DNA of 64,000 nt from an uncultured Bacteroidia bacterium (GTDB lineage: Bacteria > Bacteroidota > Bacteroidia > Bacteroidales > UBA932), in contig CADANY010000004.1 in NCBI GenBank assembly GCA_902789395.1, positions 111,317-175,316 of the forward strand, given 5' to 3'. The notes under the pieces were generated by a model. The model worked only from the letters and a program-made list of their open reading frames with translations. It was not told where the DNA came from and made no database searches. Shown piece after piece: positions 1-7,490 of this stretch. A program made the translations under genes and the position numbers. How positions within the stretch are numbered: the stretch's first letter is position 1; the number at the start of each line of letters is the position of its first letter.

Positions 1-324
1 GCCCAGTTCCATTACCTGGGTCCCCCCGGCCAGTTTCCCGAATCCGTTGCCGACGTAAATGGCGGCAGGAACCTTTTTCCGGAAGAGATTCCCGTCGTGG
101 GGCAGAATGGCCGTGACACCGGTCCGCATATCATCCCCTTCGATTTTCGTGACCTGCCCGACCTTGACGCCGGGAACGTCCGTGATCGCATTCTCCTTAC
201 CTGGGGAGAGGACGCCGGGGGTGATGCCGTAGTCCCGGAGCCGCTTCTGGGCGGATACGGGCAGGAATACCGTCAGCAGGAGAACTGCCGCGGTGATGCG
301 GGGGAGAGCCTTGCTTCTTTTCAT
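1..324 (-). CDS. P1 family (S58, DmpA-like) peptidase, N-terminal part
   Basis: Only the first 108 codons are in the window; the rest lies beyond the left edge. The product starts with a basic segment and hydrophobic stretch ending in VSAQ, a probable export signal. The mature part reads RLRDYGITPGVLSPGKEN, then AITDVPGVKVGQVT, MRTGVTAILPHD and NGFGKLAGGTQVMELG, the conserved opening of the DmpA / L-aminopeptidase D-esterase family. These enzymes self-cleave to create an N-terminal nucleophile; that site is outside the window, so activity cannot be judged. The start ATG (322-324) overlaps the stop of the CNNM-like gene as ATGA, so the two are co-transcribed. Family assignment is strong; substrate unknown. 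Confidence 0.85.
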   Translation of the reverse strand, partial: MKRSKALPRITAAVLLLTVFLPVSAQKRLRDYGITPGVLSPGKENAITDVPGVKVGQVTKIEGDDMRTGVTAILPHDGNLFRKKVPAAIYVGNGFGKLAGGTQVMELG

Positions 325-1388
325 GATTCGGGGTCGTCCTCGTCGGGGAGGTCGATCTGCTTGTATTGGTTCTTGCGTTTCAACCACCGGTCACGGGCGT
401 ACTGCTGCATGTCCGTAATGGTGTCGTTCTCATCGATGATTTCCATCCCGAGGATGGTCTCGATAATGTCTTCGAGGGTGATAATACCCTGGAAAGCACC
501 GTAATCGTCGATGATGAGTGCGATCTGGTCCTTGGATTTGAGGAGGGATTCCCAGATGTCGCTGACAGAGGTCTCTTCATTGAATGCAGCGATCGGGCGT
601 TTGATCGAAGAAAGCCGGGTATCGAACTTATCCTCGGCAAGGAGTTCCAGGGCATCGTACCGGAGGATGTATCCGGTGATGAACTCAGGGGATTCCCCAT
701 AAACCGGGATCCGCGAATTGTGAGAAAGTTCATCCGCTCTGTAAAAGCGTTTCAGGGTCATGCTTTCCGGAGCGATGGCCGCCACTACGCGCGGTGTCAT
801 CACATCGTAAGCCTTGATGTCGTCCAGTTTCATGATATTCTGGATGACCTTGTTCTCATTGTCGTCCAGGACACCTTCCTCTTCTCCGATATTGGCCATG
901 GCAGAAACTTCCTCGCGGCTGATCGTCGTATCGGGCTCATCGGCGGAAACGGCATGGCTCAGCAGTTTCACAAGCCACACGACCGGATAGAGGAGATAAA
1001 TCAGGGCGTTCATGATCACGGCGAGCCAGAGCATCCCTTTCCAGTGGGAGGTTCCGATGCTCTTGGGAATAATCTCCGAGAAAACGAGGATCAGGATCGT
1101 CATGATGGCGGAAACGAGTCCGAACCATTCGTTGCCGAACAGGAGGGTCGCCTGCCGGCCTACGCCGGCGGCGCCGATCGTATTGGCAATGGTATTGAGA
1201 GACAGGATGGCCGCAAGGGGGCGGTCCGTATCTGTCTTCATCTTCATGAAGAGTGAGGCATGCTTATCCCCTTCGTCTTCCCGCATTGTGATATACGAAA
1301 TCGGAGTCGTCATCAGGACAGATTCCAACAACGAACACAAGAACGATACGCCCATCGCTCCGAGAAGAAATATGAGAAGAGTTCCCAT
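321..1388 (-). CDS. CNNM (DUF21) and CBS-pair membrane protein, CorC/HlyC-like
   Basis: 355 residues. The first ~150 residues form a DUF21/CNNM membrane domain with several hydrophobic helices and the segment LVFSEIIPKSIG typical of the family. A CBS pair follows (about 190-320), entered by MTPRVV and ending in GIITLEDIIETILGMEI, where nucleotides such as ATP usually bind. Relatives take part in Mg2+ or other cation transport; 'hemolysin' is a legacy name. The C-terminal transporter-associated domain of longer CorC proteins is absent and the protein ends in an acidic tail. The gene lies 45 bp after the antiporter gene and overlaps the peptidase gene by 4 bp, suggesting one minus-strand unit. 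The transported ion is not predictable. Confidence 0.9.
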   Translation of the reverse strand: MGTLLIFLLGAMGVSFLCSLLESVLMTTPISYITMREDEGDKHASLFMKMKTDTDRPLAAILSLNTIANTIGAAGVGRQATLLFGNEWFGLVSAIMTILILVFSEIIPKSIGTSHWKGMLWLAVIMNALIYLLYPVVWLVKLLSHAVSADEPDTTISREEVSAMANIGEEEGVLDDNENKVIQNIMKLDDIKAYDVMTPRVVAAIAPESMTLKRFYRADELSHNSRIPVYGESPEFITGYILRYDALELLAEDKFDTRLSSIKRPIAAFNEETSVSDIWESLLKSKDQIALIIDDYGAFQGIITLEDIIETILGMEIIDENDTITDMQQYARDRWLKRKNQYKQIDLPDEDDPES

Positions 1389-1433
1389 CAGTCTGCCATA
1401 TAGACTACAAAGATACGATTATTTCCTTATCCG

Positions 1434-3062
1434 TCAACCATTCAGGACATTTTCCCCGGTCCGGGTCATGTCGAAAAGGATCAGACGGTCTCCGGCATAG
1501 AGGACGGTGTCTCCATTCGGAATGATGGATTCCTCCCCGCGTTGGATCATAACTACCAAACCGTTACCGGCATATTCGCTGAGTTTGTGGCCGTCCCGGC
1601 GGCTGCCCTTCTTGACCGTTTTCTCGACCAGATGGGTATTGTCGTCTTCGAAATGCTTCATGATGGAGATGACCTGATCCCCTTCCTGGAGAACGGTATG
1701 GCCGCGTGGCAGGATCCTGTCTTTCCCGCGCTTGACCATAACGATCAACATGCCTTCCGGGATATCGATATCTTTGATAGCTTTCCCGTTCCAAATACTG
1801 TCGGAACTGATATCGACGCGACCGAATTGCATTTCCGAATTTTCGTTGTAGTCATTGAATGTCTTCATGACATCATTCTTCGTGTCGATCATCCGCAAGC
1901 CCTTGGCGACCGAGGGGATCAGGGAACCCTGAATCAAAATGGAGATCAGAACAAGGCAGAAGACGATATTGAAAAAGTCATGTTGCAGGAATTCTATGCC
2001 GGCCGAAGCCATGATGGCGAATACGATAGAAGCCGCTCCCCGAAGACCGACGAATGAAATCAGCATTTGCTGCCGGAAGGGATACTTCCTGAAAGGAGCG
2101 AGGATCGAGACGACGGCGGCAGGGCGAGCCAGGAATGTCAGGAATAAAAAGATGGCAATGGCGGGAAGAATTGACTTGGGTAAATTGGAAGGGGAGGCCA
2201 GGAAGCCGAGGAGGAAGAAGATCAGCACTTGCATCAGGCCGGTAATCCCGTCAAAGAAATGGACCAGGTTTTTCTTATTCTTGAATTCATGGTTGCCGAG
2301 GATGATCCCGACGATATAGGTGCTGAGGTATCCGTTTCCTCCGACCAGGTCCGGGAGCGCATAGGAAGCGATGGCGACGGCGAAGATGAACAGAGAGTCG
2401 AATCCGGATCCCCTGAAATGGATCTGGTCCAGTGCCATCGTGGCCAGTTTGGCGATGCCGAAGCCCCCGGCGAGACCGAAGGCGATCTGGGCGATGACGG
2501 ACCAGACGATATGGCCGGTGCTGGCCGTTCCGTTCATGACGGAAAGCATGATGGCGGTCAGCATATAGGAACAGGGGTCGTTGCTGCCGCTTTCAACTTC
2601 CAGCATCGGGGCGGTATTGTTCTTCAGGCCCAGTTTCTTCGCTCTCAATATAGAAAAGACGGAAGCCGCGTCCGTTGAACTGATGACGGAGCCGAGCAGC
2701 AGGCTTTCGATCCATCCCCAACGAAGGACGTAGTGACAGAATACACCGACCAGTCCGGCCGTCAGAATGACACCGACCGAGGCGAGCAGGATGGATTCCC
2801 GGATGACCGGTTTGGCTGATTCCCACCGTGTCCCGAAACCACCGTAGAACATGATGAAGATCAAGGCGACGGTACAGGCTTCTTTCGCAAATTCCTGGTT
2901 ATGGAAAGTAATGGGAGATATCGCATTGTTGCTGAAGACGAGTCCCAACAGGAGGAATGCCAGGAGGGTCGGAACGCCGATTCTCGATGAGACATTGTTG
3001 AGACCGATACAGGTCAGGATAACGAAGGCAATAAGGATCAGAAACAGGGTCGTCATGTCCAC
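1434..3062 (-). CDS. NhaP2-type potassium/proton antiporter with TrkA-C domains
   Basis: 542 residues. Residues ~5-385 form a CPA1/CPA2 Na+/H+ exchanger domain with a dozen hydrophobic segments and the conserved SSTDAASVFSILR region plus an acidic ESGSNDP motif, both features of the NhaP/CvrA group. Two RCK C-terminal (TrkA-C) modules follow (about 400-540), each with the pattern LPRGHTVLQEGDQVI or IPNGDTVLYAGDRLI. Such proteins exchange K+ or Na+ for protons at the inner membrane and are gated through the TrkA-C part. A second ATG two codons downstream (3056) could also serve. A TAAATTTG -7 box lies 19 bp upstream. Confidence 0.9.
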   Translation of the reverse strand: MDMTTLFLILIAFVILTCIGLNNVSSRIGVPTLLAFLLLGLVFSNNAISPITFHNQEFAKEACTVALIFIMFYGGFGTRWESAKPVIRESILLASVGVILTAGLVGVFCHYVLRWGWIESLLLGSVISSTDAASVFSILRAKKLGLKNNTAPMLEVESGSNDPCSYMLTAIMLSVMNGTASTGHIVWSVIAQIAFGLAGGFGIAKLATMALDQIHFRGSGFDSLFIFAVAIASYALPDLVGGNGYLSTYIVGIILGNHEFKNKKNLVHFFDGITGLMQVLIFFLLGFLASPSNLPKSILPAIAIFLFLTFLARPAAVVSILAPFRKYPFRQQMLISFVGLRGAASIVFAIMASAGIEFLQHDFFNIVFCLVLISILIQGSLIPSVAKGLRMIDTKNDVMKTFNDYNENSEMQFGRVDISSDSIWNGKAIKDIDIPEGMLIVMVKRGKDRILPRGHTVLQEGDQVISIMKHFEDDNTHLVEKTVKKGSRRDGHKLSEYAGNGLVVMIQRGEESIIPNGDTVLYAGDRLILFDMTRTGENVLNG

Positions 3063-3080
3063 ATGAGGGTTAATACCCTA

Positions 3081-3088
3081 CAAATTTA
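3081..3088 (-). promoter_or_regulatory. -7 box of antiporter promoter
   Basis: On the minus strand the bases read TAAATTTG, a match to the Bacteroidetes TAnnTTTG element, placed about 19 bp before the antiporter ATG. No good -33 TTTG was confirmed, so this is a moderate prediction. Confidence 0.45.
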
Positions 3089-3099
3089 ACATTTTTTGT

Positions 3100-3107
3100 T
3101 AACTTTG
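3100..3107 (+). promoter_or_regulatory. -7 box of YhiN-like flavoprotein promoter
   Basis: The bases read TAACTTTG, matching TAnnTTTG, 25 bp before the ATG at 3133 and back to back with the antiporter promoter. Predicted from motif and position only. Confidence 0.5.
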
Positions 3108-3132
3108 CGCGCAAAATGTAATCTTCAACGCA

Positions 3133-4638
3133 ATGAGATCGGATATTATAGTGATCGGAGGAGGCGCCGCTGGACTGCTGGCTGCCGTCGGTGCTGCGGA
3201 AACCCTTGCGCGGACTGAGAATGGAGGAACGGTGACCGTCCTCGAAAAAATGCCTAAAACCGGACGGAAAATCATGATTACCGGTAAGGGCCGGTGCAAC
3301 TTCACGAACGTCAAGGACTGGGCCGGATTCTCGGATCATATCCGGACCGATGTGAATTTCGTCAGCCCGTCCTGGCATAATCTTCCTCCGGAGAAACTCA
3401 TCGAGTTACTGCGGTCCAACGGCCTCCGTTCTGTCGTGGAGCGGGGGGACCGGGCATTCCCGCAGTCCCATAATGCAGGAGATGTTGTCGATACCCTTGT
3501 GAGAGCCTGCACCCTGCTCGGCGTGAAGATCGTTACAGGCTGCGAGGTGAAGACAATAGACAAAACGGCCCGCGGCTACTCTCTTGATTGTATCCGGACG
3601 ACGGTCAAGGAGTTCCGCCAGCGAACGGACGACGACCGGGATTATGACCGGAGAAATGCGCCTGTCCGCAAGGAAACGACGATTGAACCGGAAGAGTATT
3701 CCTGTCGGAAACTGATTGTTGCTACGGGTGGTCTTTCTTATCCCGGGACCGGTTCGACCGGCGACGGATATATGTGGGCGGAGGAAATCGGCCATACGGT
3801 TACTCCCTGCTTCCCTTCATTGACGGCACTCGTTCCGGCCGGTTACAAATCTGAAAAGAATCCGCTCGCGGAAGAGATCAAGGTGGCCTTCCGCGGTCAG
3901 CGGAGAACGGTTTTCGGCAACCGCAGGGAAGCCCGGATCAATCCGCTTCCGTCTTATTACCCGAAGCTGCAGGGACACATCGAGCGGATTACCCCGATGT
4001 CTGAAATCGGAGAACTGTTCAACGGCAATGCTTTGGAAAATGTCCGGCTCACGCTTTATATTGACGGAAATGAAGCCCAAAGCGAGTTTGGAGATCTCGA
4101 GTTTACGGATGGAGGAATCGAAGGTCCGATCGGCTTCCAGGTAAGCCGGAAAGCGGTCAAGGCGATCATGAACGGATCCAAGGTTTCCGCCGTCCTCGAC
4201 ATGAAACCGGCTGTTGAGACTGAAAAACTCAGCGAGGATATCCACCAGAAATGGGAAGAAATCCTGGCGGATCCGAGAAGCAGCGGGCAGGATTTCAAGC
4301 GGCTTTTCCGTATTCTGCTCGGCAAACTGATCCCGTGGAACCTTACGCTCGCTTTTCTCAGGACGAATCCGAAAGTAAGTGTTGATTCGCTGGCAGAGCG
4401 TCTGAAGAACTGGCGTTTTGAGATCGTTGGATTTGTCGGCTTTGAGCGTTCCGTTATTACCGCCGGTGGCATTTCGACGGATGAGGTGGTAGCAAAAACC
4501 CTCGAATCCAAGAAATCCGAGGGTCTGTATTTCTGTGGTGAGGTCCTTGATATGGATTCAGACACAGGCGGTTATAATCTCCAGACAGCTTTTTGTACCG
4601 GCTATCTCGCCGGCATTTCCGCCGCCAAAGCCCTGTAA
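3133..4638 (+). CDS. YhiN/HI0933-like NAD(P)/FAD-dependent oxidoreductase
   Basis: 501 residues. An N-terminal dinucleotide-binding motif VIGGGAAGLLAA (residues 7-18) is followed by GKGRCNFTN (51-59) and VATGGLSYPGTGSTGDGY near residue 200, all diagnostic of the YhiN/BaiN/HI0933 flavoprotein family. The C-terminal segment CGEVLDMDSDTGGYNLQTAF closes the FAD site. Some relatives in gut Firmicutes act on bile-acid intermediates, but the general role of the family in Bacteroidetes is not established, so I assign no substrate. It is slightly longer than usual because of a polar stretch near residues 155-190. It has its own promoter and converges on the DUF4861-like gene. Confidence 0.88.
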   Translation: MRSDIIVIGGGAAGLLAAVGAAETLARTENGGTVTVLEKMPKTGRKIMITGKGRCNFTNVKDWAGFSDHIRTDVNFVSPSWHNLPPEKLIELLRSNGLRSVVERGDRAFPQSHNAGDVVDTLVRACTLLGVKIVTGCEVKTIDKTARGYSLDCIRTTVKEFRQRTDDDRDYDRRNAPVRKETTIEPEEYSCRKLIVATGGLSYPGTGSTGDGYMWAEEIGHTVTPCFPSLTALVPAGYKSEKNPLAEEIKVAFRGQRRTVFGNRREARINPLPSYYPKLQGHIERITPMSEIGELFNGNALENVRLTLYIDGNEAQSEFGDLEFTDGGIEGPIGFQVSRKAVKAIMNGSKVSAVLDMKPAVETEKLSEDIHQKWEEILADPRSSGQDFKRLFRILLGKLIPWNLTLAFLRTNPKVSVDSLAERLKNWRFEIVGFVGFERSVITAGGISTDEVVAKTLESKKSEGLYFCGEVLDMDSDTGGYNLQTAFCTGYLAGISAAKAL

Positions 4639-4650
4639 AACATTTTTCCC

Positions 4651-4758
4651 GTAGGGGGTGCTCCTCCTGAAACCGCCGCTTTGCGGCCCCTCCCCAAGGG
4701 GCCCCTCCCTCTGATAATGCCGAGGGTGGCATAGGTTTTAGGAGGAGCACCCCCTGCG
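4651..4758. repeat. Palindromic interspersed repeat, copy 1 (intergenic)
   Basis: Imperfect inverted termini: GTAGGGGGTGCTCCTCCT at the left and its complement with one mismatch at the right, extending to ~28 bp each (about 4647-4764). Inside are small hairpins: GCCGC-TTT-GCGGC (4675-4687), CCCC-AA-GGGG, and a GCCGAGGGTGGC block. The element fills the space between two convergent genes, where it may act as a two-way terminator. A second copy, in opposite orientation, lies inside the methyltransferase gene at 45828-45932. Confidence 0.85.
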
Positions 4759-4769
4759 GAAATAGGTAA

Positions 4770-5636
4770 CTACTGTGCTTTTACGAGGGCGAACCAATCG
4801 GCAGAGGTCTTGAGGTCCGCTTTTGACCAGCAGGAGCCGAAGCTGTAGGCTACAGGCTGCCCGGAAGTGATGCGGCGGATCAGAAGGCCATGGTCAAGTT
4901 CCTCTGATACAATCACATCTTCTGCCCCCGGAAGTACGATGGCAACCCCGAGCATTCCGTCCTCCGGCTCGACGCTCTGGTCCGATGCATGTTCCCAGAT
5001 TGCATAGCGGTCGCTCTCGCAACACTCTTCCACAATCGTTTGCTGTGCTCCGTGCCGCTTGATCCCTGCCGCGATGGCAAGCGTGTCGGTTCCGGTAAAG
5101 GTATAGACATCCTCCACCTGCCCGAAATAAGAATCGGCGCAGATCGTCACCTTTTTATCTAGCGATACACGAATGCCTTCCGCCGCTTCCCATTCAGGAT
5201 AATGCAATGCGAAGACAACCTTATCCGGCGTCGTCTCCAGCACTTCGCAGGACCGGTAGTTCGTAGCGGGATAGCAAAGCTTTCCGCCGATCATCGGAAC
5301 GGAAGCGCCTCCGCCGAGGCTGACGGCTACCTTGTAGCAGTCCTTGCCGCCGTGGTCGTGATGGTAATAGGAACCGTCTTCCATCGCACCGGCATACCAG
5401 GAGTCGGCAACGAGGGCTCCCGGAAGTTTGACCCAGATGTCCAGGCCCGGCGATGTCGGGTTCCCCTCAAGGGCTTTTCCATAGAAACGGCCGGCGATGA
5501 GGTTGTTCTCGAAAACGAAATCATCCGCCCGCTCGGGTACGGGCCGGGCCATGACTTTCTGTTCCTGCGTTTTCTGCCGGCAGGCTGTCAGGCCGGCGGC
5601 TGCGATGACAAGGATCGCGAGTAATACTCTTTTCAT
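4770..5636 (-). CDS. DUF4861-like lipoprotein of the kdu operon
   Basis: 288 residues with a lipoprotein signal: a hydrophobic stretch followed by GLTACRQ, lipidated Cys19. The mature part is rich in beta-strand patterns and aromatic/His motifs (SYYHHDHGGKDCYKV, CYPATNYRSCEVLE, RRITSGQPVAYSFGSCW). I recognise it, with moderate certainty, as DUF4861-like, a family of unknown function often found in uronate-degrading loci of Bacteroidetes. It is somewhat short for that family. It follows kduI by 4 bp, so it is the third gene of kduD-kduI-DUF4861. Context suggests a job on unsaturated uronates or pectin oligosaccharides at the cell envelope; no catalytic residue can be named. Confidence 0.6.
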   Translation of the reverse strand: MKRVLLAILVIAAAGLTACRQKTQEQKVMARPVPERADDFVFENNLIAGRFYGKALEGNPTSPGLDIWVKLPGALVADSWYAGAMEDGSYYHHDHGGKDCYKVAVSLGGGASVPMIGGKLCYPATNYRSCEVLETTPDKVVFALHYPEWEAAEGIRVSLDKKVTICADSYFGQVEDVYTFTGTDTLAIAAGIKRHGAQQTIVEECCESDRYAIWEHASDQSVEPEDGMLGVAIVLPGAEDVIVSEELDHGLLIRRITSGQPVAYSFGSCWSKADLKTSADWFALVKAQ

Positions 5637-5640
5637 GGGG

Positions 5641-6483
5641 CTATCTTAAATCTTTCGTGGCGCACCAGTCCATATCGTTGTAGTCGTCGTTTTCTCCGCA
5701 CATGCCCCAGATGAACGTGTAGTTCCGGGTTGCGCAGGCAGAGTGGATGCTCCACTGGGGAGAGATCACGGCTTGTTCGTTGTGCATCCAGATATGCCGG
5801 GTTTCCTGGGGCTCGCCCATGAAATGGCAGACGGCGGCGTCATCCGGTACCTCAAAATAGAAGTATACCTCCATGCGGCGGTCGTGGGTATGGGCAGGCA
5901 TGGTATTCCAGGTGCTGCCGGGAGCCAGTTCGGTCATGCCCATCTGGAGCTGGCAGCAGGGAACGACTTCTTTGACCAACAGGCGGTTGATCGTCCGTTC
6001 ATTGGACTCTTCGAGCGATCCGAGATGCATGACAACGGCGTCCTTCTTCGTCACTTTCTTGACTCCGGTCTCGCGGTGGGCGGTCGCCGAGCAGAAATAA
6101 AAGCGGGCGGGGGAGGCAGGATCATCACTGCGGAAGGTTACATGGCGGTTCCCACGTCCGATATAGAGGGCCTCCTTATAATCGAGGTGGTAGACTTCTT
6201 CTCCGACGACAACGCTGCCGGCACCCCCGACATTGATGATGCCGATTTCGCGCCGCTGCGTGAAATAATCGGCCCTGAGGATTTCAGGAGCGGAAAGAAG
6301 CAGATCCTCCCCGGCGGGGACGGCGCCCCCGGTGATGATCCTGTCGAACATTGAATAGACCATATTGATCTCATTCGGAACCATTACATTCTCAACGAGA
6401 TACTCCTTTCTGAGCCTGTCCGTATCGTAGTGCTTCGCATCGAGATTACCCGACGCCTGGCGTACTTGACAATTGATTTTCAT
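5641..6483 (-). CDS. kduI: 5-keto-4-deoxyuronate (DKI) isomerase KduI
   Basis: 280 residues, the usual KduI length. It isomerises 4-deoxy-L-threo-5-hexosulose uronate, formed from unsaturated galacturonate, to 3-deoxy-D-glycero-2,5-hexodiulosonate in the cytoplasm. The cupin metal site is visible as His198, His200 (AHTH), Glu205 (RRMEVYF) and His247 (SIHSACATRNY), the same spacing as the zinc ligands known in E. coli KduI. The neighbour kduD performs the next step, and PL1 plus GH105 across the divergent promoter make the substrate. It is separated from kduD by 45 bp holding a 26-bp repeat and needs no own promoter. Confidence 0.95.
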   Translation of the reverse strand: MKINCQVRQASGNLDAKHYDTDRLRKEYLVENVMVPNEINMVYSMFDRIITGGAVPAGEDLLLSAPEILRADYFTQRREIGIINVGGAGSVVVGEEVYHLDYKEALYIGRGNRHVTFRSDDPASPARFYFCSATAHRETGVKKVTKKDAVVMHLGSLEESNERTINRLLVKEVVPCCQLQMGMTELAPGSTWNTMPAHTHDRRMEVYFYFEVPDDAAVCHFMGEPQETRHIWMHNEQAVISPQWSIHSACATRNYTFIWGMCGENDDYNDMDWCATKDLR

Positions 6484-6504
6484 AACAAAGGCATTCTTTA
6501 TAAC

Positions 6505-6530
6505 GTCATTCTGAACGAAGTGAAGAATCT
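6505..6530 (+). repeat. 26-bp interspersed repeat (SERSEES type), copy 1
   Basis: 24 of 26 bases match the copy at 27049-27074; the differences are GAACGAAGTG versus GAGCGAAGCG. Arms ATTCT and AGAAT form a short inverted repeat. It lies in the kduD-kduI gap and its last two bases are part of the kduD stop codon (TAG on the minus strand, 6531-6529). Confidence 0.8.
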
Positions 6531-7332
6531 ACTTCGGCTGTTTTCCGATATATGCAAGGATACCGCCGTCCACATAGAGAATATGGCCGTTTACGGCGTC
6601 GGAAGCGTGGGAAGCCAGGAAAACGGCCGGTCCGCCGAGTTCGGAAGGTTCGAGCCAGCGGCCTGCCGGCGTTTTGGCGCAGATGAACAAATCGAAGGGA
6701 TGGCGGCTGCCGTCAGGCTGTCTCTCGCGCAGGGGAGCGGTCTGGGGCGTCGCGATATAACCGGGGCCGATCCCATTGCACTGGATGTTGTACTCGCCGT
6801 ATTCGGAACAGATATTCCGTGTCAGCATTTTCAGGCCACCCTTTGCGGCAGCGTAGGCGGAGACCGTTTCCCGGCCGAGTTCAGACATCATGGAGCAGAT
6901 ATTGATGATTTTTCCTTCGCGGCGTTCCATCATTTCCGGAAGTACGGCGGAGGAAACGATAAAGGGTGCCACCAGGTCCACGTCAATCACCTGCTGGAAT
7001 TCCTCCCTCTTCATTTCATGCATCGGAATCCGCTTGATAATCCCGGCATTGTTGACGAGAATATCGATCTGTCCGACTTCCTGATGGATCTTCTCCACAA
7101 GGGCCTTTACAGCCTTTTCATCGGTTACGTCACACACGTATCCGTGGACATTCGTGATGCCGGCTTCCCGGTAGTTGTTGAGTCCCCGTTCCAGGGCCGC
7201 TTCGTTGATGTCATTGAAAATGATGTTCTTGACGCCGGCGGCGACGAAAGCCTTGGCGATGTTGAAACCGATGCCGTAGGAAGCTCCGGTGATCCAGGCG
7301 TTTTTGCCTTCGAGAGAAAATAAATTAGCCAT
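6529..7332 (-). CDS. kduD: KduD, 2-dehydro-3-deoxy-D-gluconate 5-dehydrogenase (SDR)
   Basis: 267 residues, a classical short-chain dehydrogenase. Motifs: TGASYGIG (15-22, cofactor), NNAG (94-97), catalytic Tyr160 and Lys164 in YAAAK. It reduces the diketo product of KduI to 2-keto-3-deoxygluconate (KDG). It is the first gene of the minus-strand operon, under a promoter containing a LacI-type operator, so it should be repressed together with the divergent pectin operon. The last codons end inside a 26-bp interspersed repeat, so the C-terminus may have been set by that insertion. The position next to kduI supports KduD over other SDRs. Confidence 0.93.
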   Translation of the reverse strand: MANLFSLEGKNAWITGASYGIGFNIAKAFVAAGVKNIIFNDINEAALERGLNNYREAGITNVHGYVCDVTDEKAVKALVEKIHQEVGQIDILVNNAGIIKRIPMHEMKREEFQQVIDVDLVAPFIVSSAVLPEMMERREGKIINICSMMSELGRETVSAYAAAKGGLKMLTRNICSEYGEYNIQCNGIGPGYIATPQTAPLRERQPDGSRHPFDLFICAKTPAGRWLEPSELGGPAVFLASHASDAVNGHILYVDGGILAYIGKQPK

Positions 7333-7361
7333 ATCGTTTATGAGTTAGTTTCGTATCTTCG

Positions 7362-7392
7362 CAAAGATACAAACGTTTGCGCAGAAATCAAA
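7362..7392 (-). promoter_or_regulatory. kduD promoter with operator in the spacer
   Basis: On the minus strand, TTTG (7392-7389) and TATCTTTG (7369-7362) are separated by 19 bp, a near-ideal Bacteroidetes sigma-ABfr promoter. The palindrome CAAACGTTTG fills the spacer immediately before the -7 box, so a bound repressor would block polymerase. Confidence 0.85.
7370..7379. promoter_or_regulatory. LacI-family operator 1, CAAACGTTTG
   Basis: Perfect 10-bp palindrome with a central CG, typical of LacI/GalR-family operators, in the kduD promoter spacer. An identical copy lies at 7465-7474 in the divergent promoter. I saw no further copy in the window. Confidence 0.85.
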
Positions 7393-7451
7393 TTAATTTT
7401 AAAGAATTTTACAAAAAAATTACAGGATTTTGGCGAAAAATTGAAAAAAAA

Positions 7452-7482
7452 TTTGGATTTTGTGCAAACGTTTGTATTTTTG
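7452..7482 (+). promoter_or_regulatory. Promoter of the lacI-led pectin operon
   Basis: TTTG (7452-7455), 19-bp spacer, TATTTTTG (7475-7482). The ATG of the regulator lies only 8 bp downstream of the -7 box, so the transcript should be almost leaderless. The operator again abuts the -7 box. Confidence 0.85.
7465..7474. promoter_or_regulatory. LacI-family operator 2, CAAACGTTTG
   Basis: Second identical palindrome, centred 95 bp from the first and placed at the same distance from its own -7 box. This implies one regulator controlling both directions and its own synthesis. Confidence 0.85.
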
Positions 7483-7490
7483 CGGTTGGA

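Noticed and set aside
366..1256. A 296-codon plus-strand open frame over the CNNM-like gene
   Set aside because: Antisense shadow; the minus frame encodes a complete DUF21-CBS protein.
7377..7490. 38-codon N-terminal extension of the LacI regulator
   Set aside because: The segment contains the promoter and operators; the helix-turn-helix begins right after the ATG at 7491, as in the family.
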